In this document: positions 8,826 through 17,020 of the stretch, one piece after another | Position numbering within the stretch: position 1 is the first letter of the stretch | How the letters are laid out: each line of letters opens with the position of its first letter | Source of the DNA: Christensenellaceae bacterium Phil1 | GTDB lineage: Bacteria; Bacillota; Clostridia; Christensenellales; CAG-138 | Assembly: GCA_001940855.1 (NCBI GenBank) | Contig: MSGS01000031.1 | Span: forward strand, 304,671 to 368,670 | Direction: 5' to 3' | Length of the DNA stretch: 64,000 bases | Made by a program: the position numbers and the translations under genes | Notes under the pieces: generated by a model | What the model was told of the DNA's origin: nothing | Databases searched by the model: none | Seen by the model: the letters and a program-made list of their open reading frames with translations, nothing else

Positions 8826-8860
8826 AATAAAAATGCCGCCGGAAAATTCTCCAACGGCAT
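8826..8860 (-). terminator. Intrinsic terminator of the cobalamin riboswitch
   Basis: On the minus strand ATGCCG-TT-GGA ... TCC-GG-CGGCAT forms a hairpin followed at once by TTTTTAT. It sits between the riboswitch and the ribosome binding site of the 101-residue gene, as expected for an expression platform that terminates in the ligand-bound state. Confidence 0.8.
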
Positions 8861-8885
8861 AGATAAAAAGCTATCCTAATGCTGC

Positions 8886-9075
8886 TTCCGTGTCCAAATC
8901 CGCGTGGAGAAGCTTGCTCCGTGCAGGTCTTCTGGCTCGCGCATCATTGCTTTGCTTCGCCTTCCCGTAATAAACAGTGGCATATTGAAGCATCGCTCGC
9001 GCATACAGCGGCGGGACCGCGCAGGCTTTTAACCTGCTTCCCTTTTAACCGATCGATTACCGATCAGACACGGAA
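8886..9075 (-). promoter_or_regulatory. Cobalamin (AdoCbl) riboswitch
   Basis: The minus strand carries the conserved cobalamin aptamer in order. A P1 5' strand TTCCGTGTC (9067-9075) pairs perfectly with GACACGGAA (8886-8894). In between come GGTTAAAAGGGAA, a GCAGG...CCTGC helix, GCGGTCCCGCCGCTGT, GCCACTG, GGGAAGGCG and the B12 box GAGCCAGAAGACCTGC (8923-8938). It is followed by a terminator and a single small gene. It starts ~45 bases after the end of the MATE gene, so it probably has its own promoter or reads from that gene. Confidence 0.93.
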
Positions 9076-9119
9076 CATATTCATGTTCATATTTATTGTA
9101 TCATTATGCGGCGCATATG

Positions 9120-10451
9120 TCAAACGCCGGCACTCTTTATGCCCCGGCGGCAGAAGTATATGGATATAGCCGTAGCAACGCACCAGCCTATTGGCCAAGC
9201 AAGCCATATTCCGGTAGAACCGAGCGCCGTGCCGGACAATACTACTGCAAGCGCTACTCTGAGCAAAAGGTCAGTAAACGTTGACGCCATAAACTGCTTC
9301 ATCCGTCCCGAGCCGCGCAGCACACCATCCGCAACAAGTTTTGCAGATACCACAATATAGAACGGCGCAAGAATGCGGAGATATGTTACGGATGTTTTCA
9401 GCGCAAGCTCTGTCGGATTCTCCAGGAACAGCATCGAAAGCTTATCCCCAAAGAAGAAATACAGCGCAATCAGCGGAACTGACAGCATCCATACCATCTT
9501 TGTTCCGGCCCAGTATCCGCTCTTTACCCTATCGCATTTGCCTGCGCCTATGTTTTGCGCCGTGAAGTTGGATACGCCGTTGCCAAGCGTTGTGAATGAT
9601 GTTATAACAAGATTGTTCAGCTTAACGCCGGATGAATATCCCGCCATAACGGCAGTACCGAATGTGTTTATAACGCCCTGAATTATTATGTTGCCCACCG
9701 AAATAAAGCTTTGCTGCAGAACGCTCGGTATTGCTATTCTGGCTATTTTGCCCAGTATTTCACCGGAGAACAGCGGCGCGCGTTCCTCCGTTTCAACTGT
9801 TTTCAGCCTTGCAAAAACAAATACCAGCGCCAATATGCAACTAACGCCCTGGCATATGAAAGTTGCCCATGCAACGCCGGCTACGCCCATCTTAAACGCC
9901 GTAACGAACAATATGTCCGCACCAATGTTGCTGAGCGACGATGCCGCAAGGAAGTAGAACGGCGTTTTGGAATCGCCAAGCGCGGAGAATATGCCCGTTG
10001 CAACATTATAGAAGAACACAAACGGAAGTCCGAAAATGTATATGCGGAGATACAGCGCCGAATCAGCCATTACCTCGGCAGGAGTATTGATAAGCAGCAG
10101 CATCTTTTCATCAAGCGGCAGCCCTGCCACCATAAGCACAGCGCACAGCACTCCGCTGGCAATAAACGTGGTAGAAACAGCCGTTTTCATGTCCTTCATG
10201 CGCTTTGCGCCGAAGAACTGCGCTACGACCACCGATCCGCCAATATTACAGCCGAACGCAAACGCGATGAATATAAGCGTTATTTCATAGCTGTTGCCAA
10301 CGGCTGCAAGCGCATTTTCGCCTATGAACTTGCCCGCAACAAGGCTGTCTGCAATATTATAAAGCTGCTGGAATATTATGCTGCCAAACAGCGGCAGGCA
10401 AAACCTCCACAGTACCTTTTCGCTCTTTCCGACGGTAAGATCGTTATTCAT
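9120..10451 (-). CDS. MATE family efflux transporter
   Basis: Multidrug/toxin extrusion antiporter, 443 residues, with twelve hydrophobic segments. The N-terminus NNDLTVGKSEKVLWRFCLPLF and the repeat motif FQQLYNIADSLVAG...ALAAVGNS are characteristic of clostridial MATE proteins. I start it at the ATG at 10451, because the DLTVGK opening is the usual family N-terminus. Two upstream in-frame ATGs (10499, 10481) would add 10-16 unrelated residues. It is divergent from the TetM-like gene. MATE exporters couple drug or metabolite export to Na+ or H+ entry; the substrate cannot be inferred here. The cobalamin riboswitch begins downstream and so does not control it. Confidence 0.9.
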   Translation of the reverse strand: MNNDLTVGKSEKVLWRFCLPLFGSIIFQQLYNIADSLVAGKFIGENALAAVGNSYEITLIFIAFAFGCNIGGSVVVAQFFGAKRMKDMKTAVSTTFIASGVLCAVLMVAGLPLDEKMLLLINTPAEVMADSALYLRIYIFGLPFVFFYNVATGIFSALGDSKTPFYFLAASSLSNIGADILFVTAFKMGVAGVAWATFICQGVSCILALVFVFARLKTVETEERAPLFSGEILGKIARIAIPSVLQQSFISVGNIIIQGVINTFGTAVMAGYSSGVKLNNLVITSFTTLGNGVSNFTAQNIGAGKCDRVKSGYWAGTKMVWMLSVPLIALYFFFGDKLSMLFLENPTELALKTSVTYLRILAPFYIVVSAKLVADGVLRGSGRMKQFMASTFTDLLLRVALAVVLSGTALGSTGIWLAWPIGWCVATAISIYFCRRGIKSAGV

Positions 10452-10549
10452 AATTTTATCCCACCCCACAGCATTATTCATATGCAGCAATTCCTGCATA
10501 ACTCACGAGCCCATATTATATTCCCTCTCCTTATTTTTATCAAGGTGTC

Positions 10550-10579
10550 TTGCAATAAATAGTTGCGGCTATGTATAAT
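10550..10579 (+). promoter_or_regulatory. Promoter of the TetM-like GTPase gene
   Basis: TTGCAA (10550-10555), an 18-base spacer and TATAAT (10574-10579), about 30 bases before the start codon at 10610. Confidence 0.6.
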
Positions 10580-10609
10580 ATGGATATTATATGTTGATTG
10601 GGATGCGCA

Positions 10610-13237
10610 ATGAAACGACTGACCATAGGCATTTTGGCCCATGTGGACTCCGGCAAAACGACCCTCAGCGAAGCCATGCTTTATGCAAGCGGCACGCTTA
10701 GAAAGCTTGGCCGCGTGGACCACGGCAATGCCTTTTTAGATACACACGCGCTTGAAAAGCAGCGCGGTATAACCATTTTTTCCAAGCAAGCGGAACTTAA
10801 CTATTCCGGTTGCACTTTTACGTTGCTTGATACTCCCGGTCATGTTGACTTTTCTGCCGAAACCGAACGTGCGCTCGGCGCAATGGATTATGCCATACTG
10901 GTTATAAGCGCACCCGACGGGGTTCAGAGCCATACGGAAACGCTTTTTCGCCTGCTGAAACGCGCAGGCGTGCCTACATTTGTATTCGTGAACAAAACCG
11001 ATATCTCATCAAAGTCCCGCTCTGAAATTTTAGCTGAATTAACTAAGCTTTCGGCAGGCTTCATTGATTTTTCAGCCGATAGGCCAATAAATGATTTTTA
11101 CGAGGAGTTAGCCACCTGTTCCGAGGACATGCTGAACGAGTATCTGGCCGAAGGCATTATAAGCGATGAGAAGATTGCATCCGCCGTAAAAAGCCGCCTT
11201 GTGTTCCCCTGCTGCTTCGGTTCCGCGCTAAAGCTGAGCGGTGTAGACGGATTCCTTGATTGTATAGCACGCTATACTTTACCTATAACCGGAAACGCCA
11301 AATTCGGCGCGAAAGTATTCAAAATAGCAACCGATGCTCAGGGCGCGCGGCTTACATTTATTAAAGTTACATCCGGAAGCCTGAAGGTAAAATCAATTCT
11401 TTCGGGCACAGACGGCAGCAAAACATGGAATGAAAAAGCCGACCAACTCAGGATATATTCCGGCGCAAAGTTCAGAACCGTTGATGAAGCATTTGCCGGC
11501 AGCGTATGCGCCGTATGTGGGCTTACACGTGCAAAACCGGGCGACGGGCTTGGCATAGAGCCGCCCGCACCAAAGCCTATGCTTGAACCTGTGCTCACAT
11601 ACAGCGTCCAGCTTGGCAATGGACTTGACGCCGCAAAAGCACTTGCCGCATTAAAAAGGCTTGAGGACGAGGACCCCGAACTGCACATAATATGGGACGA
11701 ACGGCTAAAGGAGATACACGTTCGCCTTATGGGCGAAATACAGCTTGAAGTGCTGCAAAGCCTTATGAAGAGCCGTTTCAATATGGATATATCCTTCAGC
11801 CAGGGCGGCATACTCTATAAGGAAACCATTGCAAACAAGGTTGAAGGCGTTGGCCATTATGAACCGCTGCGGCATTATGCAGAAGTGCATTTGATATTAG
11901 AACCGCTCAAGCGCGGCAGCGGGCTTGTTTTTGCGTCAAAATGTCCTGAAGACAAGCTGGATAAGAATTGGCAGCGGCTTATACTTACGCACCTTATGGA
12001 AAAAACACATATTGGCGTACTCACCGGTTCACCTATAACTGATATAAAAATAACCCTTGTCTCTGGACGCTCGCATATTAAACATACCGAAGGCGGGGAC
12101 TTTAGGCAGGCCACATATCGCGCCGTAAGGCAGGGACTTATGCAGGCGGAAAATGTACTGCTTGAGCCGTGGTACGAATTCAGCCTTACTATACCCGACG
12201 AATATATAGGCCGCGCACTGAACGATATGCAGCTTATGTGCGCCGATTTCAGCGCACCCGAGCAAGGCGAGTCATCCGCCACCATACGTGGTTTTGCGCC
12301 CGTTTCTGCCATGCAGGGCTATTTTTCCCAGCTTGCGCTGTATACCCGCGGCATGGGCAAGCTCAGTCTTATCGGCAGCGAATATCGGGAATGCCATAAC
12401 AGCGCGGAAGTAATAAGCCAAATTGGCTATGATGTCGAAGCAGATACATTCAACACGGCCGATTCCGTGTTTTGCAGCCACGGCGCTGGCCATACCGTAA
12501 AATGGGACAAAGTATTTGACAATATGCACCTGGAGCGTGCACTACGGCCGCAAGCCAAGCCTTACACCATATCTGATATACCGACATATCGCCCGCTATC
12601 CCGTGCGGACGAAGCGGAGCTTATCAGAATATACGAGCGTACATACGGCCCGATAAAGAACGACCCGCTTGCCGCATTCCGTAGGACTTCGCCTAAGCAA
12701 TCCCAAAGCACAGCCGAACTTTGTCCCTTCCCCACCGGGCCGGACTATCTATTGGTAGACGGATACAACATAATATTCGCATGGGATGACCTTTCCGCCA
12801 TTGCAAAGGATAACATGGACTTGGCACGAAGTAAGCTGATAAACCTGATGTGCAACTATAAAGGCGTAAGACAATGCGAATTGATACTTGTATTCGATGC
12901 ATACCGCATAAAAGGGCATGTCGGCAGCATAGAAAAGGTGAATAACATAACCGTGGTATATACTAAAGAGGCCGAAACGGCCGATACATACATTGAAAAA
13001 GCCACGCACGAATTGAGCAGGAACTACCGAGTGGAAGTTGCAACCTCGGACCGAATGGAGCAAATAATCATTACCGGCAACGGCGCAGCGCGGCTCAGTG
13101 CTAATGAGTTCAGAAAGCAGGTAGATGCAGCCGTAGCTGCAATGCGGGATTTGATGGAAGAATATGCGCTGCGTGAAAAACCATCGGCAAAGCTGGCACA
13201 AGGCCGCATAGTCGGTCTTGATGCGCCTGAAAAATAA
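10610..13237 (+). CDS. TetM/EF-G-like ribosomal GTPase fused to a NYN (Rae1/YacP-like) domain
   Basis: 875-residue two-part protein. The first ~650 residues match ribosomal-protection GTPases of the Tet(M)/EF-G class: G1 AHVDSGKTTL near the N-terminus, G2-type KQRGITIF, G3 DTPGHVDF, G4 NKTD, then the EF-G domains II-V. The last ~160 residues (from PDYLLVDGYNIIFAW through TADTYIEKATHEL and VATSDRMEQIIITGNGA) match the NYN/DUF901 domain of Rae1 (YacP), a ribosome A-site-associated endoribonuclease in Bacillus. A Cys-rich link is absent. Tet(M) itself is ~640 residues and lacks this tail. The fusion suggests a factor that binds the ribosomal A site and cleaves mRNA or tRNA there. Drug resistance is possible but not shown. 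ATG 10610 was chosen over an upstream TTG. Confidence 0.85.
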   Translation: MKRLTIGILAHVDSGKTTLSEAMLYASGTLRKLGRVDHGNAFLDTHALEKQRGITIFSKQAELNYSGCTFTLLDTPGHVDFSAETERALGAMDYAILVISAPDGVQSHTETLFRLLKRAGVPTFVFVNKTDISSKSRSEILAELTKLSAGFIDFSADRPINDFYEELATCSEDMLNEYLAEGIISDEKIASAVKSRLVFPCCFGSALKLSGVDGFLDCIARYTLPITGNAKFGAKVFKIATDAQGARLTFIKVTSGSLKVKSILSGTDGSKTWNEKADQLRIYSGAKFRTVDEAFAGSVCAVCGLTRAKPGDGLGIEPPAPKPMLEPVLTYSVQLGNGLDAAKALAALKRLEDEDPELHIIWDERLKEIHVRLMGEIQLEVLQSLMKSRFNMDISFSQGGILYKETIANKVEGVGHYEPLRHYAEVHLILEPLKRGSGLVFASKCPEDKLDKNWQRLILTHLMEKTHIGVLTGSPITDIKITLVSGRSHIKHTEGGDFRQATYRAVRQGLMQAENVLLEPWYEFSLTIPDEYIGRALNDMQLMCADFSAPEQGESSATIRGFAPVSAMQGYFSQLALYTRGMGKLSLIGSEYRECHNSAEVISQIGYDVEADTFNTADSVFCSHGAGHTVKWDKVFDNMHLERALRPQAKPYTISDIPTYRPLSRADEAELIRIYERTYGPIKNDPLAAFRRTSPKQSQSTAELCPFPTGPDYLLVDGYNIIFAWDDLSAIAKDNMDLARSKLINLMCNYKGVRQCELILVFDAYRIKGHVGSIEKVNNITVVYTKEAETADTYIEKATHELSRNYRVEVATSDRMEQIIITGNGAARLSANEFRKQVDAAVAAMRDLMEEYALREKPSAKLAQGRIVGLDAPEK

Positions 13238-13246
13238 TAATCATCT

Positions 13247-13282
13247 ACAAACAAAGACCCGATCGCTCGGGTCTTTGTTTGT
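13247..13282. terminator. Bidirectional terminator
   Basis: A perfect 16-bp stem (ACAAACAAAGACCCGA and its complement) with a TCGC loop lies between the convergent TetM-like and symporter genes. Its arms supply A/T-rich tracts for both directions. Confidence 0.85.
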
Positions 13283-13323
13283 ACTGTTAAGTACAAAAGG
13301 AACTATATGAGTAAGATTTAGGA

Positions 13324-14745
13324 TTACTCTACTACCTTTATCTCCTTGTTCTTCTTGCCAAAGTAGGTCAAAGAAACAACTATGCCGCCGCACGCTATAA
13401 GACCGATAACGTTGGGGATAACCATCAGCTGATTGAACATATCGCTCAGTTCCCAAACCAGATCGTTGGAAGCAAGGGTGCCGAGGAATATGAACGCCAG
13501 AGAGATCACGTTGTAAACGATAACGGCGATCTTTTCGGTCTTTTCATTCTTGCCGAACAGATAGCAAACGTTGATCTTGCCGAACATGTTCCAGCCAAGA
13601 ACGGTGGAGAATGCAAAGAAGAACAGCCCGATGGCTATGAAGATGTTGCCGCCGGCTTCGCCAAGCAGAGTGCCGAAGGCAGTCTGTGCAAGGTTGGTTT
13701 TGTTGATAGCTTCGGGGATAGTGCCGTCGGCCAGTATGCCGCCCTTGGTGTAAAGAGTGATAACAACGGTCAGCGCGGTTATGGTCAGAACAACAAAGGT
13801 ATCGATGAACACGCCGATCATGGCGACGGTGCCCTGCTCATGAGGATCCTTAACGTTAGCCTGCGCATGCGCATGCGGAGTTGAACCCATACCTGCTTCG
13901 TTGGAGAACAGGCCGCGCTTTGCGCCCTGAGATACAGCCTTCTTTATGGCCGCGCCGAACGCACCGCCAACGATGGCCTGCGGAGCAAATGCATACTTGA
14001 ATATAAGGCCGAAAGCTTCGGGAACCTTAGTGATGTTGGCAAACAGGATCACCAAACCTCCAAGGAGATAGAAAGCAGCCATTACAGGAACTACCTTTTC
14101 GGTAACGGAAGCAAGACGATCCATGCCGCCAAGGAATATGAAGCCCGCAACAACGACCAGCACAATGCCGATTATCCAGGAAGGAATGCCGAAGGCAGTC
14201 TGTGCGGTGGAGCCGATGGAGTTGGACTGAACCATGCAGCCAAAGAAGCCGAGAGCCAGTATTATAGCTATTGCGAAGAAGCCTGCAAGTATTTTGCCGA
14301 AGGTACCCTTGAAGGCGGTGCGGATGTAATAAACAGGGCCGCCGAGAACTTCGCCGTTATCCTTAACAACGCGGGTCTTCTGGGCAAGCACGGCTTCAGC
14401 ATAAATGGTGGCCATGCCGAGGAATGCGATTATCCACATCCAGAATATGGCGCCGGGGCCGCCTACGAGGATGGCGCCGCAGGCACCGACTATGTTACCG
14501 GTACCTACCTGAGCCGCGATAGCGGTCGCAAGAGCCTGGAAAGAGCTCATACCGCCGCCCTGCTTGCCGCCCTTGAGGGACAGCTTGCCGAACACGTTCT
14601 TCATGCCTTCGCCGAAGCAGCGAACCTGCACGAACTTGGTGCGGATGGAGAAGTACAGGCCGCATCCTAAGAGCAGCACAATGAGTACATAGTCAGACAG
14701 ATACGCATTGATCGTCTGCACAATGGGGAGCAGAATGTCGTTCAT
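13324..14745 (-). CDS. Alanine/glycine:cation symporter (AGCS), copy 1
   Basis: Sodium:alanine (or glycine) symporter of 473 residues, the usual length for the AGCS/AlsT family. It has about 10-11 hydrophobic helices. Family motifs are AAQVGTGNIVGACGAILVGGPGAIFWMW and the central SNEAGMGSTPHAHAQANV. The second copy at 15171-16592 is the same length and differs at only about 30 positions, so this is a recent tandem duplication. GGAGGAATATCAC precedes the ATG. A ~50-base stretch of the leader is also conserved between the copies. Differences cluster in the helix after GGMDRLASV and at the hydrophilic C-terminus. Confidence 0.95.
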   Translation of the reverse strand: MNDILLPIVQTINAYLSDYVLIVLLLGCGLYFSIRTKFVQVRCFGEGMKNVFGKLSLKGGKQGGGMSSFQALATAIAAQVGTGNIVGACGAILVGGPGAIFWMWIIAFLGMATIYAEAVLAQKTRVVKDNGEVLGGPVYYIRTAFKGTFGKILAGFFAIAIILALGFFGCMVQSNSIGSTAQTAFGIPSWIIGIVLVVVAGFIFLGGMDRLASVTEKVVPVMAAFYLLGGLVILFANITKVPEAFGLIFKYAFAPQAIVGGAFGAAIKKAVSQGAKRGLFSNEAGMGSTPHAHAQANVKDPHEQGTVAMIGVFIDTFVVLTITALTVVITLYTKGGILADGTIPEAINKTNLAQTAFGTLLGEAGGNIFIAIGLFFFAFSTVLGWNMFGKINVCYLFGKNEKTEKIAVIVYNVISLAFIFLGTLASNDLVWELSDMFNQLMVIPNVIGLIACGGIVVSLTYFGKKNKEIKVVE

Positions 14746-14782
14746 GTTTGTGATATTCCTCCTAATGATTTACCAAGACAGT

Positions 14783-14833
14783 TAAAGAACACCCCTATTC
14801 TTTTTCGCTCGGATTATTATCAGTTTACTAAAT
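14783..14833 (-). promoter_or_regulatory. Conserved upstream leader of symporter copy 1
   Basis: This stretch is nearly the same as 16629-16680 before copy 2. It holds an inverted repeat AAAGAA (14784-14789) / TTCTTT (14798-14803) around a CCCC core and a shared TTTAGTAAACTGATA segment. It could be promoter plus operator. The rest of the 425-base gap up to 15170 is AT-rich with no gene that I can see. Confidence 0.4.
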
Positions 14834-15115
14834 AATAACCATCTTCTCAATGGTTTTTACGATTGAAAAAATAGATTAAAAAATTTATGCTGCGTTATAA
14901 AGACATGCAAATATAAATAATTTAACACAATTACGCCATATTTATCATAATTTCAGCCAATATTCAGTTTTGCGTTTCCGTAACTTTCTTTGTATTTTTT
15001 CGAAAACAATAAAATAAATTTCTTTTGCTTTTTGTATGATGTTTAGTTCCTGTTAAGGGATATAAAGGCATGCAAATGTCATTTTTACGTTTGGGGCATG
15101 TTTTGGATATAAAGA

Positions 15116-15141
15116 AACGGCGCTGCCGAAGCCGCGCCGTT
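15116..15141 (-). terminator. Terminator after symporter copy 2
   Basis: AACGGCGC / GCGCCGTT stem (8 bp plus inner GC pairs). On the minus strand it is followed by TTTCTTTA. Confidence 0.75.
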
Positions 15142-15170
15142 CTTCACTCATTCTATTCTATAAGGAAATG

Positions 15171-16592
15171 TTATTCTATAACCTTTATCTGGTCCTTCTT
15201 CTTGTTGAAGTGCGTCAGGGAAACAACCAGACCGCCGCACGCTATAAGACCGATAACGTTGGGGATAACCATCAGCTGATTGAACATATCGCTCAGTTCC
15301 CAAACCAGATCGTTGGAAGCAAGGGTGCCGAGGAATATGAATATCAGAGAGATTACGGTGTAAACAGTTGTGGCGATCTTCTCACTCTTAGCATTCTTAC
15401 CGAAGAGGTAAGCCACGTTGATCTTGCCGAACATGTTCCAGCCGAGAACGGTGGAGAACGCGAAGAAGAACAGCGCTATGGCTATGAAGATGTTACCGCC
15501 GGCTTCGCCAAGCAGAGTGCCGAAAGCAGTCTGTGCAAGGTTGGTCTTGTTGATAGCTTCGGGTATGGTGCCGTCCGCCAGTATGCCGCCCTTGGTGTAA
15601 AGGGTGATAACAACGGTCAGAGCAGTGATGGTCAGAACAACAAAGGTATCGATGAACACACCGATCATGGCAACAGTACCCTGCTCATGAGGATCCTTAA
15701 CATTAGCCTGCGCATGCGCATGAGGGGTAGAACCCATACCGGCTTCGTTGGAGAACAGACCGCGCTTTGCGCCCTGGGAAATAGCCTTCTTTATGGCTAC
15801 GCCGAACGCACCGCCGATGATCGCCTGGGGCTCAAACGCATACCTGAAGATCATACCGAAAGCTTCGGGAACCTTGGTGATGTTGGCGAAGAATATAATA
15901 AGACCGCCAAGGAGATAGAACGTAGCCATAACGGGGACGAGCTTTTCGGTAACGGAAGCAAGACGATCCATACCGCCAAGGAATATGAAGCCCGCTATAA
16001 CAACCAGCGCAATACCTATTATCCAGGAAGGAATGCCAAAGGCAGTCTGAGCAGTGGAACCGATGGAGTTGGACTGAACCATGCAGCCGAAGAAGCCAAG
16101 GGCAAGTATGATGGCGATGGCGAAGAAGCCGGCCAGTATTTTGCCAAAGGTGCCCTTGAAGGCAGTGCGGATGTAGTAAACGGGACCGCCGTGTACTTCA
16201 CCGTTTTCCTTAACAATACGGGTCTTCTGGGCCAGAACAGCTTCAGCATAGATGGTGGCCATGCCAAGGAAGGCAATTATCCACATCCAGAATATTGCGC
16301 CGGGGCCGCCTACGAGGATGGCGCCGCTGGCACCGACTATGTTACCGGTACCAACCTGAGCCGCGATTGCGGTTGCCAGAGCCTGGAAAGAGCTCATGCC
16401 TCCGCCCTGCTTGCCGCCCTTGAGGGACAGCTTGCCGAACACGTTCTTCATGCCTTCGCCGAAGCAGCGAACCTGCACGAACTTGGTGCGGATGGAGAAG
16501 TAGAGGCCGCAGCCTAAAAGCAGCACTACAAGTACGTAGTCAGACAGATACGCATTGATCGTCTGCACAATGGGGAGCAGAATGTCGTTCAT
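15171..16592 (-). CDS. Alanine/glycine:cation symporter (AGCS), copy 2
   Basis: 473 residues, collinear with copy 1 and with the same AGCS motifs (AAQVGTGNIVGASGAILV, NEAGMGSTPHAHAQANV). Changes are mostly conservative (V/I, A/T, L/M) and therefore look like divergence under selection rather than decay. More marked changes are KDNGEVLGG to KENGEVHGG and the last ten residues. Each copy has its own leader and terminator, so they are probably independent transcription units. Both likely import alanine or glycine with Na+. Whether they differ in affinity or regulation cannot be seen. Confidence 0.95.
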   Translation of the reverse strand: MNDILLPIVQTINAYLSDYVLVVLLLGCGLYFSIRTKFVQVRCFGEGMKNVFGKLSLKGGKQGGGMSSFQALATAIAAQVGTGNIVGASGAILVGGPGAIFWMWIIAFLGMATIYAEAVLAQKTRIVKENGEVHGGPVYYIRTAFKGTFGKILAGFFAIAIILALGFFGCMVQSNSIGSTAQTAFGIPSWIIGIALVVIAGFIFLGGMDRLASVTEKLVPVMATFYLLGGLIIFFANITKVPEAFGMIFRYAFEPQAIIGGAFGVAIKKAISQGAKRGLFSNEAGMGSTPHAHAQANVKDPHEQGTVAMIGVFIDTFVVLTITALTVVITLYTKGGILADGTIPEAINKTNLAQTAFGTLLGEAGGNIFIAIALFFFAFSTVLGWNMFGKINVAYLFGKNAKSEKIATTVYTVISLIFIFLGTLASNDLVWELSDMFNQLMVIPNVIGLIACGGLVVSLTHFNKKKDQIKVIE

Positions 16593-16628
16593 GTTGTGAT
16601 ATTCCTCCTATGATTTGTCCGAGTCAAA

Positions 16629-16680
16629 TAAGAACACCCCTATTCTTTTTTGCTCTGATTTAGTATCAGTTTACTAAATA
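16629..16680 (-). promoter_or_regulatory. Conserved upstream leader of symporter copy 2
   Basis: It matches the leader of copy 1, including the AAGAA / TTCTT inverted repeat around CACCCCTA and the TTTAGTAAACTGATA segment. The remainder of the 428-base gap to 17020 is AT-rich and holds only the terminator at 16984. Confidence 0.4.
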
Positions 16681-16983
16681 TTATTACGAATCACAATGCT
16701 TTTTTCAATGGAAAATTTGAATTAACATCTTCTTTATACATGTTATTATTTACACAATACTTATATATTCACTTTGTAATTATTGCTTATATATCTATAA
16801 TCTCGCATGTTACTGCGTAAATTCCTGTTTCTTCACATTTCATTTTAATGTTAAAAAACAATTCACAAAGTGTTTGATTTATAGTTAAAATTTCCTTTGC
16901 ATTTTTTCTGTATAAAGATTTCGTTAAGAATATATGCTTATGCCTGCCTTATGTTGTATAAGTATGAGTTAATTCGCATAAAA

Positions 16984-17005
16984 ACAGGCCGCTTTCGCGG
17001 CCTGT
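16984..17005 (-). terminator. Terminator after the ABC exporter pair
   Basis: Perfect 9-bp stem ACAGGCCGC / GCGGCCTGT with a TTTC loop. On the minus strand it is followed by TTTTATGCG. Confidence 0.85.
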
Positions 17006-17020
17006 CTGTGACTTTATGCA

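Noticed and set aside
10610..13237. A plain tetracycline-resistance gene acquired on a mobile element
   Set aside because: The protein is ~235 residues longer than Tet(M), has a NYN domain, and no conjugative or transposon genes adjoin it. Resistance is not supported by context.
15168..16517. A 449-codon plus-strand frame opposite symporter copy 2
   Set aside because: Antisense shadow of a highly conserved membrane protein. The corresponding frame is broken opposite the near-identical copy 1, which speaks against a real gene.
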